Positions 33,881 to 46,211 of a stretch of DNA of 64,000 nt are shown piece after piece. Origin of the DNA: Girardinichthys multiradiatus (Eukaryota > Chordata > Actinopteri > Cyprinodontiformes > Goodeidae); NCBI RefSeq assembly GCF_021462225.1, contig NC_061815.1, positions 48,795,873 to 48,859,872 on the forward strand, read 5' to 3'. The notes beneath the pieces are model-generated. The model worked only from the letters and a program-made list of their open reading frames with translations. It was not told where the DNA came from and made no database searches. Each line of letters opens with the position of its first letter. Position 1 is the stretch's first letter. The translations under genes were made by a program, and so were the position numbers.

Positions 33881-34449
33881 TTTCTGTGGGCCAAAATTTA
33901 AAGGAGATTAAGTACTTTCTGATGGTATTGTACATGTACAGTGTTACTGATTGAATTGGCAAAATATTACACATTTTATATCATTCATCATTAGATTTTT
34001 ATTATGGCATTTACCTTGGAATTTTATTTTTTAGAAAGCTGTCTGCTTTGTTTTATAAACCATAGTAAAATTTGGAGTCATCTCCTCACAGGAAGTTTCA
34101 GTCTTCCAGTTGTAATTATTCACGCTAACATCAGTGTAGAATTGGATGCACAGAAACAACTTTGGTATTTCCAACAGACCCAACACCAGCTCTGCCTAAA
34201 TATTGACATGAAAAGCTTGAGATAAAAGTCAGCTGAAGAGAAAGCAGAAATTCCATGCTGAATAACTCTTAAATGTCACACTATAATTGCTACATCAGCT
34301 GACGAATGCCAACAACCATTTAATAGAATCTGAGAGAGGCGCAGTGCTAGGTGCTACATAATGACAGGTTCCTCTTCAGCATGAATTCAACACACAAGGT
34401 TGACATCATTGTATAGAACAATAATACAGCATATAGCCTACACTATTAC
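33881..34449. other. AT-rich stretch, no feature recognised
   Basis: A 73-codon plus-strand frame (34004-34225) has no motif. Confidence 0.45.
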
Positions 34450-34860
34450 CACAAATGTCAAGATATTTTATTGGGATTTTATGTTAAAGACCAACGGAAA
34501 TTACCACACAAGTCTGAAGTTAGGGAAAATATTTTTTTTTAGAAGAGAAACTGACGTGTATTTGTATTATGCCACTAAATAAAATCCATCCAACTCAGTG
34601 CCTTCAAAAATCACCTAATTTTAAATGGAGTCCTCCTGTGTGTAATTTAATCTCAGTATAAGTGCAGCTGTTCTTTTTCATCAGTGAACATCGTTAAGAT
34701 CAAGAAACATAGCTGACAGGTCATAGAGAAAGTTGTGGGAAATGTAAAGCAGGGTTAGGTTCTTTGAACATCTCACAGAAAGAGGATGGCAGAACTGGAT
34801 ACACCCTTTAGAGGGTGCTTTAATAAAAAAGTCAACAAACAAGTGGGGGACCAGCAATTG
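34450..34860 (+). mobile_element. Tc1-like transposon 5' end relic (plus strand)
   Basis: Leader and first codons of the family also seen, inverted, at 29190-29565. TTTTATTGGGATTTTATG near 34465 lies close to the outer end, and GTGTGTAATTTAATCTCAGT and GACAGGTCATAGAGAAAGTT follow. The rest of the element is absent. Confidence 0.6.
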
Positions 34861-35739
34861 GCTGGTCATGCTAAAGTTTAGCCTAAATTTCAGACATAAA
34901 GTTATTTAGTAACCATTAAAATGCCTCAAGTCATGGGTGTATCTTTTCATTTTAAATTATCTTCTCTGACTTTAACCATGTGTGTCAGGAGTTCAGACAC
35001 AACAAAAAATATACAAAATATTTCACCTGATGCAGAAAAACAAAGTCCTCAAAAATCCAATAAAACCGCTAAACTGCCTCCAGTTCCTTAAAAGAAGATG
35101 ACTGAGGCCAAATGGCCTTGAATGGCCCCTGGGGTTTTCATTTGAAAATACTGGAATAACCCCGGGGGAATTGTTTTTGAAGAAATTAAAATGTCAACAA
35201 TAGTTAGCTAGCTAGATTTACTTAAAACACCAGATAGGAGATGAAAATATTTAGAAATCTGCCTGCAAATATATTTTCTATGATATTTTTTGATGTATCT
35301 CCTTTTCTGTGACTATGGGACTAGGGGCACCTTTACATTGCTGGTTTAAACTGGTAAAGTAGCATACATTACTGACCAAAACAGACTAATAGATTTTGTG
35401 CTGCTTAAGAGAAGTTGGATTCAGAAAGGATTCAGAATTTCTGGTTTCCAGAGCAAGACTTGTAATTACGTTATTATGAGGGACCTGGTAGTGGCTAACC
35501 TGTATTACTGGTGGAATCAACAGCAATAAGAAAGTTCCCAGATGGAGTGCAACACCTGGATGAGTTATTTTATATCCAGTGTCAATTTCTACTCTCAATT
35601 AGTTTCTCAATAATCTAATGGCCTTCAGAGGATGAAACACCTGCTTACTAAACAACATGCACTCGCTACCATTTTGACACCCTGGTAAAGATGTGTTAAA
35701 AAGCCTTAAAATAAACTTATATTTTACTACACTGGTAGT
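34861..35739. other. AT-rich stretch, no feature recognised
   Basis: No recognised motif. The minus-strand frame at 35386-35598 lacks any similarity I can see. Confidence 0.45.
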
Positions 35740-36106
35740 AGCACTACATTCGTACAATTCTTCAAAGTTGGAACATGCAGACAGATCATTCTCTTCTGCA
35801 CAGTCTCTCTAGGTGGTCTAAAGTCATCGATCCTCCTTTATGCTACTTTCTTTTCTGCTTAGCCCACTGGTTTCCTACTGGTTTAGGTCTGGGGACTAAG
35901 ATGGCCAAAGAAGAAGGTTAATTTTATCCCTGGTGAAACGTTTCTGGGTTGATTTGATCATACATTTTGGGTCATAATCCTGTGTAAAGACCCATTGAAG
36001 AATTTCTATTTTATGTTTCTTGACAAAGTCCACCAGACTTATTTAAAAATGTTTGATGTTGCAAACAGTTAATAATCTCATGCACTCTAATCCAGTTTCC
36101 AGGGCC
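35740..36106 (-). mobile_element. Tc1-like relic, left part, split by an L2 insertion
   Basis: The minus-strand pattern fits a Tc1-family transposase C-terminal half (GGGTCATAATCCTGT and GACCCATTGAAGAATTTCT near 35970-36005 are antisense to a typical catalytic-domain block). It is interrupted at 36107 by a 7-bp target duplication and the L2 copy 36114-38089, then continues at 38097. Confidence 0.6.
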
Positions 36107-36113
36107 TTTAGCA
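36107..36113. repeat. Target site duplication TTTAGCA, left
   Basis: TTTAGCA at 36107-36113 is repeated at 38090-38096, directly flanking the L2 copy. Confidence 0.85.
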
Positions 36114-38089
36114 AATCAAGTCAAGTCAAGTAAAGCTTATTTATGTAGCGCTTTTCAGCAACAAGGCACTCAAGGCACAACAAGGCGCTGTACATAACGT
36201 AATAAAACAAAATAAAGAGAATAGAATGATGGATAAGAAAACAAAAGTAAAATTGGACTGAAAACTTAACTAATAATGTTTAGATGGTACATTCAAAGGC
36301 CACTCTAAACAAATCAGTTTTTAATCTTGATTTAAAGCAACTTAGGGTTTCGGCGTTTTTACAGTTTTCTGGGAGTTTATTCCAGATTAGTGGAGCACAA
36401 GAACAAAAAGCTGCTTCTCCATGTTTGGTTCTGGTTCTGGTTCTGCAGAGTAGATTTGGGCCAGAAGACCTGAGAGGTCTGGATGGTTGATAGACTGACA
36501 ACAAGTCTGTAATGAATTTTGGTGCTGAGCCATTCAGTGATTTATAGACTAGCAGAAGTATTTTAAAGTCTATTCTCTGAACTACAGGGAGCCAGTGTAG
36601 GGATTTAGAACCGGGCTGATGTTCTCCACTTTCTTAGTTCTAGTGAAGTCGCGGGCAGCAGCGTTCTGGATCAACTGCAGCTCTCTGATTCAATTTTTAG
36701 GCAGATCTGTGAAGACACTGTTGCAGTAATTAATTCTACTAAAGATGAACGCATGAATTAGTTTTTCAAGGTCCTGCTGAGACATTAGTCCTTTAATCCT
36801 GGAGATGTTCTTTAGGTGATAGAAGGCTGACCTTGTTACTGTCTTTATGTGCCTCTGAAGGTTCAGGTCTGAGTCCATCACTACACCCAGGTTTCGAGCC
36901 TGATTGGTGGTTTCTAGTTGTATTAACTGAAGCTGTATGCTCACTTAAACGCTCTTCCTTTGGTCCAAATATTATTACTTCAGTTTTGTTTTGATTCAGC
37001 TGAAGAAAATTTTGGCCCATCCATGCATTGATTTCTTGTAAGCGTTTACCCAGCGCTTGAATGGGTTCATAGTCACCTGGTGACATCGTAACGTATAGCT
37101 GTGTGTCGTCTGCATAGTTATGATAACTTACGTTGTTGTTTATTAAAATCGGAGTTAGGGGGAGCATGTAGATATTGAATAGGAGGGGCCCTAAGATGGA
37201 TCCTTGGGGAACGCCACATGTGATTTTTGTGGTCTCTGATGTAAAGTTATCTACTGACACAAAAAAGTCCCTGTCCTTCAAGTAGGATATAAACCAATTA
37301 AGTGAAGCTCCAGAAAGGCCGACCCAGTTTTCCAGGCGCTCTAATAAAATGGAGTGATCAACAGTGTCGAATGCTGCACTAAGGTCCAATAATACCAGCA
37401 CTGTGGTTCTTCCACAGTCTGCATTTATACGGATGTCATTGAACACCTTGACAAGAGCAGTCTCTGTACTGTGGTGAGCAGGAAGCCTGACTGGAAGACA
37501 TCGAAGCGGTTGGTCGTTGTTAGGAAGTTGTTTAACTGCTGAAACACAGCTTTTTCAATAATCTTACTGATGAAGGGGAGGTTTGATATAGGCCTGTAGT
37601 TCTGTAGTAGCAGCCTTTCCAAGTTGCCCTTTTTCAATAAAGGTTTGATAATTGCTGTTTTCAGGACCTGGGGGAAAACACCTGACAAAAGGGACGCGTT
37701 TATTATTGGAGTTAAATCAGACGTTATTATGAGCAAAGCTTTCTTAAGGAAAGCTGTGGGTAAAACATGCAGGAAGAAGAGCTTAGTTGCTGTACGATTT
37801 CTTCTGAGTTTATGTAGTTTATTTGGTGAAATAGGGAAGTTTTGTCAAAATCAGTTCTAGTTGGAGACAACTTTGGTACTGGAGTTGATGTGGATGTGCT
37901 GACTGCCTCTCTGATCTTTTGGTTTTTTTCATTGAGGAAGTTAGCAAATTCATTGCAGGCCCTGGTAGAGTGGAGTTCAGATGCTCCAGTTACAGGAGGG
38001 TTTGTTAACCTGTCGACCGTGGCAAATAATGCACAAGTATTGTTAATGTTTTTGCTGATGATCTCAGATAAGAAAGATTCCCTTGCATT
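36114..38089 (-). mobile_element. L2 non-LTR retrotransposon, family A, 5'-truncated, copy 2
   Basis: A minus-strand insertion of 1976 bp flanked by a TTTAGCA duplication. The 3' end is at the left, with a GTCAA pentamer run and TTATTTATGTAGCGCTTTTC; the 5' truncation is inside ORF2 at the right. It is the same family as 8120-12867. Confidence 0.93.
36280..38089 (-). pseudogene. L2 ORF2 relic, RT and C-terminus
   Basis: The minus-strand translation holds [18 protein letters not shown] near 37590, [13 protein letters not shown] near 37370, [12 protein letters not shown] near 37200, the catalytic [10 protein letters not shown] near 37120, then [20 protein letters not shown] near 36870 and APLIWNKLPENC near 36370. 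Lesions include a frameshift near 37480 shared with copy 1 (its 11436), and another near 36955 in an A/T run after GPKEER. No endonuclease remains because of 5' truncation. Confidence 0.92.
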
Positions 38090-38096
38090 TTTAGCA
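38090..38096. repeat. Target site duplication TTTAGCA, right
   Basis: Second copy of the 7-bp duplication made when the L2 element inserted. Confidence 0.85.
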
Positions 38097-38240
38097 GATA
38101 AACAAGCCTACAGCACCACAGATCATTCACATTATTTCACAGTAGGCATGAGGGGTGATTTTCACACCACACCCACCTGGAGTGTTTGTTGTAGAAAAGA
38201 TTGATCTTAAGTCTCATCTGCTTAACACACGTTGTTCAAG
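38097..38240 (-). mobile_element. Tc1-like relic, right part of the split element
   Basis: AAGCCTACAGCACCACAGAT, TTTCACAGTAGGCATGAGG and AGTCTCATCTG are antisense blocks of a Tc1-type transposase (around the GGGG/SVM and SDE regions). They continue the relic interrupted at 36106. Confidence 0.6.
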
Positions 38241-41129
38241 GCGGTGTCCCAGTGATGTTTAGCAAATTTCATTTTTATGTTTCAAATGCTGCTCCAGTCA
38301 GTGAGGAAATAAGTAGTTAGACTAGATTTTATATGAACTGCACTGATCCTGACTTTTGGCTGTGGGGGAACGAAAAGAAGAGGACTAATATGGATTACAA
38401 CTATTTTCTAAATGCTTTAACCTGTTAAGCCGCAAGGAGTTTTGGATCAATTTCCGTCTGAAATTACATAACTTCAAGTATAGCTCCATAGTTATAAAGT
38501 CTGCAGCCTTTTTGTACCTGTGTAAAGGTAAGACATAAAAGAATATTTTTTTCTAGTGGAACCACTATTGCAGCCGTAACTATGTCTGATTTATTTGTGA
38601 TTAAACAAAGAAAAAAAGAAAATATTTTGAGCCTTGCCAAAATTTCACACTAAATAAACTTTGCAAAACACCATGAAAATTCTTGAGAAATCCTAGGAGA
38701 AGCAACAGATTGTATTCATTAATATCTTGACTATAACTCTGGCAAATCTGAACGGAATCTGTTGAAGCATATTTTTGTTGTCCGATGAGCTAACCCCTCC
38801 CTCCTACTTCCCCATGTCTAAAGGGATTGCTCAATCCAGCGCTCCATCTAACAGGTCAGGACTTCCCTAAACCTGAAAGGTCTTACTAAGCAGGTTTACT
38901 GAAAGTTCTGTTTAAGCTGGTGTCGGGAAATGACTCGCCTACCCTCTGACAGCCTTCATCCAAAAGTCTCGCCCTTCTTCAACTGTAGGTCCGGGCGACC
39001 GAGTAGCCTATCGCAGTCATCCACACTTTCAACAGTCACTTTTGTTCACAGCTGCTCATTCCCTAATTTACAACTGGCTCTTGGTATATGGGCTAGGTTA
39101 ATTTTAGTAGCTCAGCATGAGCCCCAATGGCGCTGTTTTAACAAACTTGACTAAGGCAACCTATAAAAACCTCCTAAAATATCTTAGAACCAGACAACAA
39201 GACTTTTTACCAACAATGAAAAACCAACAATACGGTGACTCAAATAATTGAATGTCCACGATTGAACTAGAATTTTATATGCTTTCTTTAATTAGTAATG
39301 CTTTTGCAGGGGTCAGTAACAGCTTAAATTCGGCAACACAAAATAATTTCAGTAATAGAAATGAATCAATCAACTCAACCTGTCTTTCCCTGATGCTGAA
39401 ACTAGTGAGTTTGACGAGGCTTTGAAGACGGAGGCCCATCCATGCACCTGATGGAGGAGATTCTTCTGGTAACAACGAGTGGTTTCTTGAAGGGAATACG
39501 ACTTAATCTTCAGTTTTCTTCATTTAAGTGGCAGACACTGATGCTCCAGACTTTGATGGTTAAACAGAATCTTTGTTGTTATATGTCTCCGAAGACAGTA
39601 GTTTCCAGAGGCTGAAGAGTTGAAGGGTGTTGTTGCTCAATACTTTAGTCATGGTCATTGTGACCTACTGATTTTGTTTCTCAGCCTTGGAGATGCCAAT
39701 AATAGCCACGCTGGTCTGTAGTCGCATCCTCCCGTCGCTGTCAGCATGCAGCTGGCTCTCGTCACTCCTAGTCATCCTCCAGTTCTTTCCCTAATCTGCT
39801 CAGTTTTAAACTGTATACAGTATTACACATTTCATTCTTCAGCTTTCAGCATTTACTTTAAAACACCATTACAAAACCATCACTTCATTCTTTTTATTCA
39901 TGCTTTACAAATGGTTAATGTTATATTTCTTTCATATATAGCTGATTGAAAATGTCAAACCTTAATGTTTTTCCTCTACTTCTCAGTTCTTAACCACATT
40001 TCAATCATACATCTTTTAACTTGTTATTCAAAGACTACTAATTTTATTCAATACATGTGAAAGAATATAAAATCATCATACATAATTTCTTTGGATATAC
40101 TTGTTTATATTTTTGCAAAAGATAAGATGTGGCAGATAATATGTGGCTCCACACAGGCTTCTCCAGTCTCTCAGCTCCAGAATATGAGAACATGCTTGTT
40201 TCACTCCTCACTGCTTCAACTGTGTGTTTTACTAATTATTGCATGGATTACACATAAGGATATAAGGATATTTATTGTAACTTTTATGGAGTTAACTGTG
40301 AGCTGTTACTAAATGTTGCATGGATTACATGGAAAGATCTCACCTTATTTTGACAATATTTGTACCAGCAAAGTTTAGTGGGCATTATGCCACGCGGAGC
40401 TGGCATTTTGACACAATTTGGCCAAATATGCCAAAGCTGCCTCAATTATGTTTTTCATCTCATAAAAGGGAATCTGGTCAAATAAAAGTGCTGATTTCCT
40501 TTGTAGGACTCCTTCTGCATATGACATAGACTATGGTCATGACATTTACAATGTGTATCAGCAAAATATGCCCTAGTGCACAGCATAAAATCAGCATAAT
40601 GAAAAGAAATTGAACTGTATAGTATTATTTTGTTTCCGACTGGAAGAATCAAAAAAACAATAATTCATAATAAAATATGTAAACCGATGTGCAAAAAAAA
40701 CTGTTCCATGAAAAAAATTTAAATGTTAAAATTCATTCGTAAGCATTCCTCTGTGTTCTGAATACAATATGGGATTTGTAATGCACTGTCTTGACCACTC
40801 CCGATATAACAAAAATGTCAAACAACAAAAAAATTTATTTTAAATAAATAAGTAACATAAAACAAGGTCTAATTTAATTTTATTTAATTTAATTTCTCAT
40901 TACATTTTAAATACAAAAACACACATTTTACTTTTTAAATTGGACTGGCAAAACTCACTTCACCTACAACATTTTAACTTTTAGATATCAACAGTCATTA
41001 TTCAAATAACATTCACTCCTGTTCCCTCATCACTTTGTATTATATCTTTAAGGAAAATTCTACAAAATGTCAAGAATAGTAACAAATTCAAATTTAATCA
41101 TACCTGACTCTTAGGTCCAATTGGCATAT
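38241..41129. other. AT-rich stretch, no feature recognised
   Basis: About 2.9 kb with only short chance ORFs (for example 38930-39154 and 40091-40312). A GC-balanced part near 38930-39150 could be an old repeat, but nothing could be named. Confidence 0.45.
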
Positions 41130-41560
41130 TGTTAACCGATTCCTGACTAAATCGGTCAATCCGATGGAGCCACCTCAAACCGTCAATACATATGTAGCTG
41201 AGCTGAGACGGCTCGCTCAGGATTGTAGCTTTGGTCCTACGTTGGAACAGATGTTAAGAGATTAATAAGGATAACATTCAAAGACATCTGACATTTGAGA
41301 AAGAATTTCAGGTATCCGTAGCTGCAGAAACAGCGAGCAGGAACGTTCATGAGCAGCCAGCGGCGTGTATCAGCATAACGACGGGAAAGGAAAGAGAGGA
41401 GATTAGAAAATGAAAGTGTTACAGATGTTACAGATAACACCATTCAATAAGTGAATGTAAGTTTAAAGACACCAAATGTCATGTTTGTGGAAAAGTACAA
41501 AATATCGCCAGGGCATGCAGGTTCAGAAATAAAAAAAATTATGCGCGCCCCAAGGAAAAG
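41130..41560 (+). pseudogene. Degenerate Gypsy-type LTR retrotransposon gag with zinc knuckle
   Basis: The plus-strand translation shows PPQTVNTYVAELRRLAQDC near 41170 and FGPTLEQMLRD, then after a frame change DNIQRHLTFEKEFQVSVAAE near 41270, as in the capsid part of Gypsy gag proteins. Near 41490 a nucleocapsid knuckle follows: CHVCGKVQNIARAC, spaced as CCHC but with Asn in place of His. At least two frameshifts and several stops break it. No LTR, protease or RT was recognised nearby. Confidence 0.72.
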
Positions 41561-43497
41561 GCAGCACACATAGCTAGGCATCATGCGCGGCCACACAGAT
41601 CAAACAAGGTATGTGAAAGACAGCTTTGTGAAATCAACATACAATGTAGCGTTTGCATCCTGAATGAAAACCATTTCTGTGAGACGTGGCATGACAAGAC
41701 TCGGCCACCGAGAAAAGGAAGCAAGCTCTCTCTTGACTCATACAGTAATTTTGGGCTTAACTGTATACTAATTAGTAGACAGTATGTACTGGTCATTGTT
41801 TTGCATTTTAAACTAGCCTCACTTCTTTTTTTGCAGTATTTATGTCAGTCCTCAGTGACTTACAGCTCCATAAAGCCACATCACAGATTTATCTAAAAAG
41901 CTGCAGGGTGCAAAGGTCTTCTCCAGTCGGTTCACTATCTTGGGCTCTGCCACAGAAAATAAAATCACACTGTCTTTGTGAAAAAACAAAGAGGTACAAT
42001 ATTTACTCACCCAAGCACAAGGGGCTTCAATCGTGCTGCATTATCTGTTTTTCTTTGGTGCAAAGAGTTTTAAAATCTAAACTTCTTCACCAGAGCAACC
42101 TCTCCTTAGTATCATAAAGCTCCCAGTCTCAAGATGCATTTGCTGATGCACAATTCTCTTGTCTCAATTTGTCAGCATATCATACATTTCATTTTGTTTT
42201 GAATTCTTTTCGAAGGACTCTTGGGTTTTCATGTCAGTTGGAAAATTTGCATATGTTTTGCAATTTCTTGTCATGCAAATACACTGAATTAAATATATTG
42301 GTGAAGGGGAAAAAACATTAATTCGGCCCAACAGCACTGAGCACCTGCTGAGCTTTCATTTCTTTATGTGGCCTCAGCTTGTTTACTACTTTTGTATCGT
42401 ATAATTTTCTTAGAAGAATAGCTGTTTCTGGGCAAAAATAAATTACCCGAACCACATGTGGGAAATGAATTAAACGATACTAAGCTGATACTTGAATTAT
42501 GGATTGAAATTCTGCATGACTGTAACCAACAGAGACCTGCTTCCTAGCACACTCATTTTGAGAACAAATGGGGATAAATGTTTGCCTCTAAATTAGACAC
42601 TCTGTGGGTTTATGGGTTTACTGTAGCTGTCCCTGTCAGATGCCACTTCCATGGCGGTTCACCTTGAGGGGACCCCAGAAGATTGGTTTCTCTGGTGCTT
42701 ACTGATATGGACTACCACCCAATTGCCTTTTGGCTAATTAGCCTGGCTACAAAACCAGTGGGAGTCCTTATCAGTTCCCATGCCTTCTGCTTTTTGACTA
42801 TGTTTTCTGCTTTTTGTTTTCAAATCTAGAGCTCAGCGGAAAAGCTCTCCTGTAATAATAGGGTATTCAAACATACAGGTTTCAGTTTGTATGTGCATGA
42901 TAGCAAACACTAAGCACATGACACTGTACTTGTCACATCATTCCATATTTTCAATAGGAAATGCAAAAATAATCATCTGGTGGAAACAATTTATATAAAA
43001 TTTCAGCCCAAATCTTTATTGATACTGCTCATATTGACTGAACTGAGACATAGCTCAAGTAGTCTGGTCATCATAGATTGTTTTGTGGCTGAAGAATCCA
43101 GGAAGCAGCAGAATTCATCATCATCTTAATCTAATGTTTGTAATTTTGAGGCAACATTTTAAATGTACCGGATCCAACATTAATGCCATGCTGGGTAAGT
43201 TTGAGACTGGGCAAATAAAGAAGTTCTTTACCCACATCCAGCATTCTCATGGTCCATTAAAACTACCAAGTGGATAGTCTGTAAACTCTTCATTCTCTAT
43301 GGGGGGAGAGTTAATTCCTGTCCAAGAATAAACACAGTCTGTTTGAGGTCTCTGGTGAGTCCAGAATGCTCACTGTGATAGGCCACACTCACGTGTAATC
43401 AAACTAGAAGCTAAGATGGTTGGAGCTCTGCTTTTGACTGCTAGGTGACATGTCTTGTTGCATTGATAAACAGTGAATTATTATTTGACTGGGTCTA
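41561..43497. other. AT-rich stretch, no feature recognised
   Basis: Residual gag-proximal sequence may continue for a short distance past 41561. Frames at 41842-42117 and 43083-43277 have no recognised motif. Confidence 0.45.
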
Positions 43498-43655
43498 CAT
43501 CTGGGAGGAGACCCAGAAGCAGAACAAGATGTCACTGGAAGAACTACATCACTGCATCCCTCAGAATAAGCTGGAAAAAGGAATGTCTGGGTTTCCTTCT
43601 GGAGCTGTTACCGCCACAGCCTGATCCCAGATAAGTGGAAGAGGATGGGGGAGTA
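43498..43655 (+). mobile_element. Rex3 3' end fragment
   Basis: GGGAGGAGACCCAGAAGCAG, GGAAGAACTACATCACTGC, a Leu-Leu-rich C-terminal piece (GFLLELLP) and the end CAGATAAGTGGAAGAGGATG fit the Rex3 C-terminus and its short 3' tail. It is an isolated plus-strand scrap with substitutions. Confidence 0.7.
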
Positions 43656-44214
43656 GGTCTATGTCTGGACAATTCTTATGTCATGGCTGAGTTTGTGCAA
43701 GGGTTGAACACACATACAATGACACTGGGTGTTTTACAACAAAAACATAACATTAGCCCCTTTCAGATCATCACACATCAATCTATTACGAGGCTTGTGC
43801 ACTGTCAGATCATGTAGGTTGCAGAACCAAGTGGCCGTGGCAGACCACATGCAGCATTAGCTTGAGTAATGTTTTGCAATCCTCATGCACAATGTCCCGA
43901 ACTAAAATAATAGTGCAAAGTAAAGAAACCCACAATTCCTCCAAATGATGTAAAATACTTGTGATATTTGATCACAACCATGGCAACCATTAAACCAATC
44001 CACCTGGTACAGACAGTTCCATTTTTTCTTATGCTGATGTTCGACGTACACATTAATCGAGGGCCCTGACCCCTATCCATATGATTTTTCATAAAGTACA
44101 CTGAAGGCACATGACTGCTTGATTGTATACTTGCATGTACAATCACGAGTACCCAGAATGCACATGCTACACAAAAAAGACAAGAAAACATGTAATTTTC
44201 CAGGAATATAATTG
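43656..44214. other. Unassigned sequence
   Basis: No recognised motif; the minus-strand 102-codon frame at 43883-44191 is not supported by any domain. Confidence 0.4.
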
Positions 44215-44575
44215 TCAGTCAGTCATTTTCTACCACTTATTCCATAGTGGGTCACGGGGGAGCTGGTGCCTATCTCCAGCAGTCTATGGGCAAGAGGCAG
44301 GGTACACCCAGGACAGATCACCAGTCCATCGCAGGGCACACACAAACAACTATGCACACACTCATTCATACACCTAAGGGCAATTTAGAATGACCAATTA
44401 ACCTAACAGGCATGTCTTTGGACTGTGGGAGGAAGCCAGAGTACCTGGTGAGAACCCATGCATGCACAGGGAGAACATGCAAACTCCATGCAGAAAGAAC
44501 CCCAGTCAGGAATTGAACCCAGGATCTTCTTGCTACAAGGCAACAGTGCTACCAACTGTGCCACCGTGCAGCCGT
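44215..44575 (+). repeat. Dispersed vertebrate-type repeat, copy 2 (best preserved)
   Basis: The usual order is clear: GGGTCACGGGGGAGCTGGTG, CACCAGTCCATCGCAGGGCA, GTCTTTGGACTGTGGGAGGA, GAGAACATGCAAACTCCATG, AATTGAACCCAGGATCTTCT and CAACAGTGCTACCAACTGTG. Related pieces are at 16490-16768, 25925-26012 and 27540-27660. Class not determined. Confidence 0.75.
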
Positions 44576-45071
44576 GAATGAATAAAATGTCTTTTGTTAG
44601 ACCTGTCTCAAGGCTTTTTAGAAATTGCTATACTGAGCTGTATGAAACCATTTTATAAAAACATGTTCTATAAGCTGACTAAACACTATAAAAAGTAGGA
44701 ATTGAATTGTTACCTGCCAGACTGTAAAGACTGTGATGTAAAGAAATCTCAGGCAAACATCCATTCCCAAACAAAATGTCACTGCCAAGTTGATGATAAT
44801 TCTAAGTTGTGAATCCCATCTAAAGAAACCTTGAAACATTGTTTGAATGCTGTAATCATGTACTGACACTATGTTGTACCTATCTGCTCATCTCTCCCAC
44901 CTGCTTTACCATAAGGTACTGAAACTGTAATGTAATGATTTCTGTTGGTATGTAAAAGTTTACAGTTTACATTATTATTAGTCATGATTATTTATATTAG
45001 AGGTTAATGTTTCAAATACATTTAGATCTTTCCTATTCTTACAACTGCTTTTTTAATTACTGGGATTTTTA
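44576..45071. other. AT-rich stretch, no feature recognised
   Basis: No recognised motif. Confidence 0.5.
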
Positions 45072-45386
45072 TGTGTGGAGTTTGCAATCGAGGCACGGGG
45101 GTCGGGACTCGTCGGAGAGCGGCTGGTGGCCGGGTTGCTCCTGCCCAAAAGAGAGACGCGAGGCCATCCCCTAGTGGGCCCACCACCTGCAGGGGGAACC
45201 ATGAGGGACCGGTGCAAAGAGCATCAGGCAGTGGACGAAGGTGGAGACCTCGGCGGCCCGATGCTTAGGCTGGCTCTAGGGACCTGGAATGCCATGGACA
45301 TGGAGAGGGACTACCGGTTTCCTCAAAGCAATTCTGGCAAATCGTCTGGTACCTCAGAAGGGGGAAGCAGTGCATCCCTAACACTG

Positions 45387-46211
45387 TGTTAGACCATGTT
45401 TTGCTGAATATTGGACCATTTGCACGTTGCTAGACGCCACCAGGCCTTCCGGCGCCATCGGCCATTTTGTACCCCAGGATAGTTTGCTACTACAAATCCC
45501 AGCGGGTACCGCGGCTGATAGGATGGGGGCGTTGCAGCTCTGACATCACAGTGGACTATGTAAGGGCACCGTAGACGCCCACCATGGCTTTTCACGCTGG
45601 AAACCGAGACGCGGTTACCACGCAACTGGAGCATCACTCTGGAGAAGAAATCCCATGTGGACTTTCATTCATTCTCCCCCGTTGGCCAATGAGAACAAAA
45701 CTCACTCCCAAATCGCTCCCAAAGCTTCATTCAACACCAAATTCCTCTTGTATTTTTGCCACAACTGCTGGTTTGATTTCATACACACTCAATGCTGTTT
45801 TGTTTTGTTTAGTTAGAACGTTGCATGTTTGATTAGGTGAAGATTATTGAATTGGAAGAGCGAGTTGTATCAGGGGTGTTGATTTAATAAATATTCACGT
45901 GGATAAAGAGAAGGCGTTTGTGTTTATTTTGTGCAAGAGTGATTTGTCAGTCAAAATAAGGTTAAAGTTCTCCACGTTTCGGCAGAAACAGTTGATTAAA
46001 CAGTGACATCTAGTAATAGTTATCAACTATTACTGAGAATTTAATAATTGTAATTATCAAGGGCTTTGAGACACAATTACAACCCCAGAGGACATCTCTG
46101 ATTTCGATTCATAAATGAGGATTTTTGGTTAAGAAATTAATTTTCTGAAATTAAGATTTTTAATTATAATTCTTGATAAATATTAATTAATCAATAATCA
46201 TAGTCCCAACA
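45387..46211 (+). mobile_element. Solo LTR, 825 bp, with 4-bp target duplication
   Basis: Starts TGTTAGACC and ends CCCAACA, flanked by ACTG at 45383-45386 and 46212-46215. Removing the LTR and one ACTG restores the expected Rex3 sequence AACACTGTTTACAG. The right part (GAGGACATCTCTGATTTC and TTTTTGGTTAAGAAATTAAT) matches the right part of the LTR at 48365-50279. No internal LTR-element sequence is present, so it arose by LTR-LTR recombination or is a remnant. Confidence 0.93.

Noticed and set aside
44500..44575. tRNA-like sequence in the dispersed repeat
   Set aside because: No complete cloverleaf or A and B boxes could be drawn; the match is to the repeat family instead.
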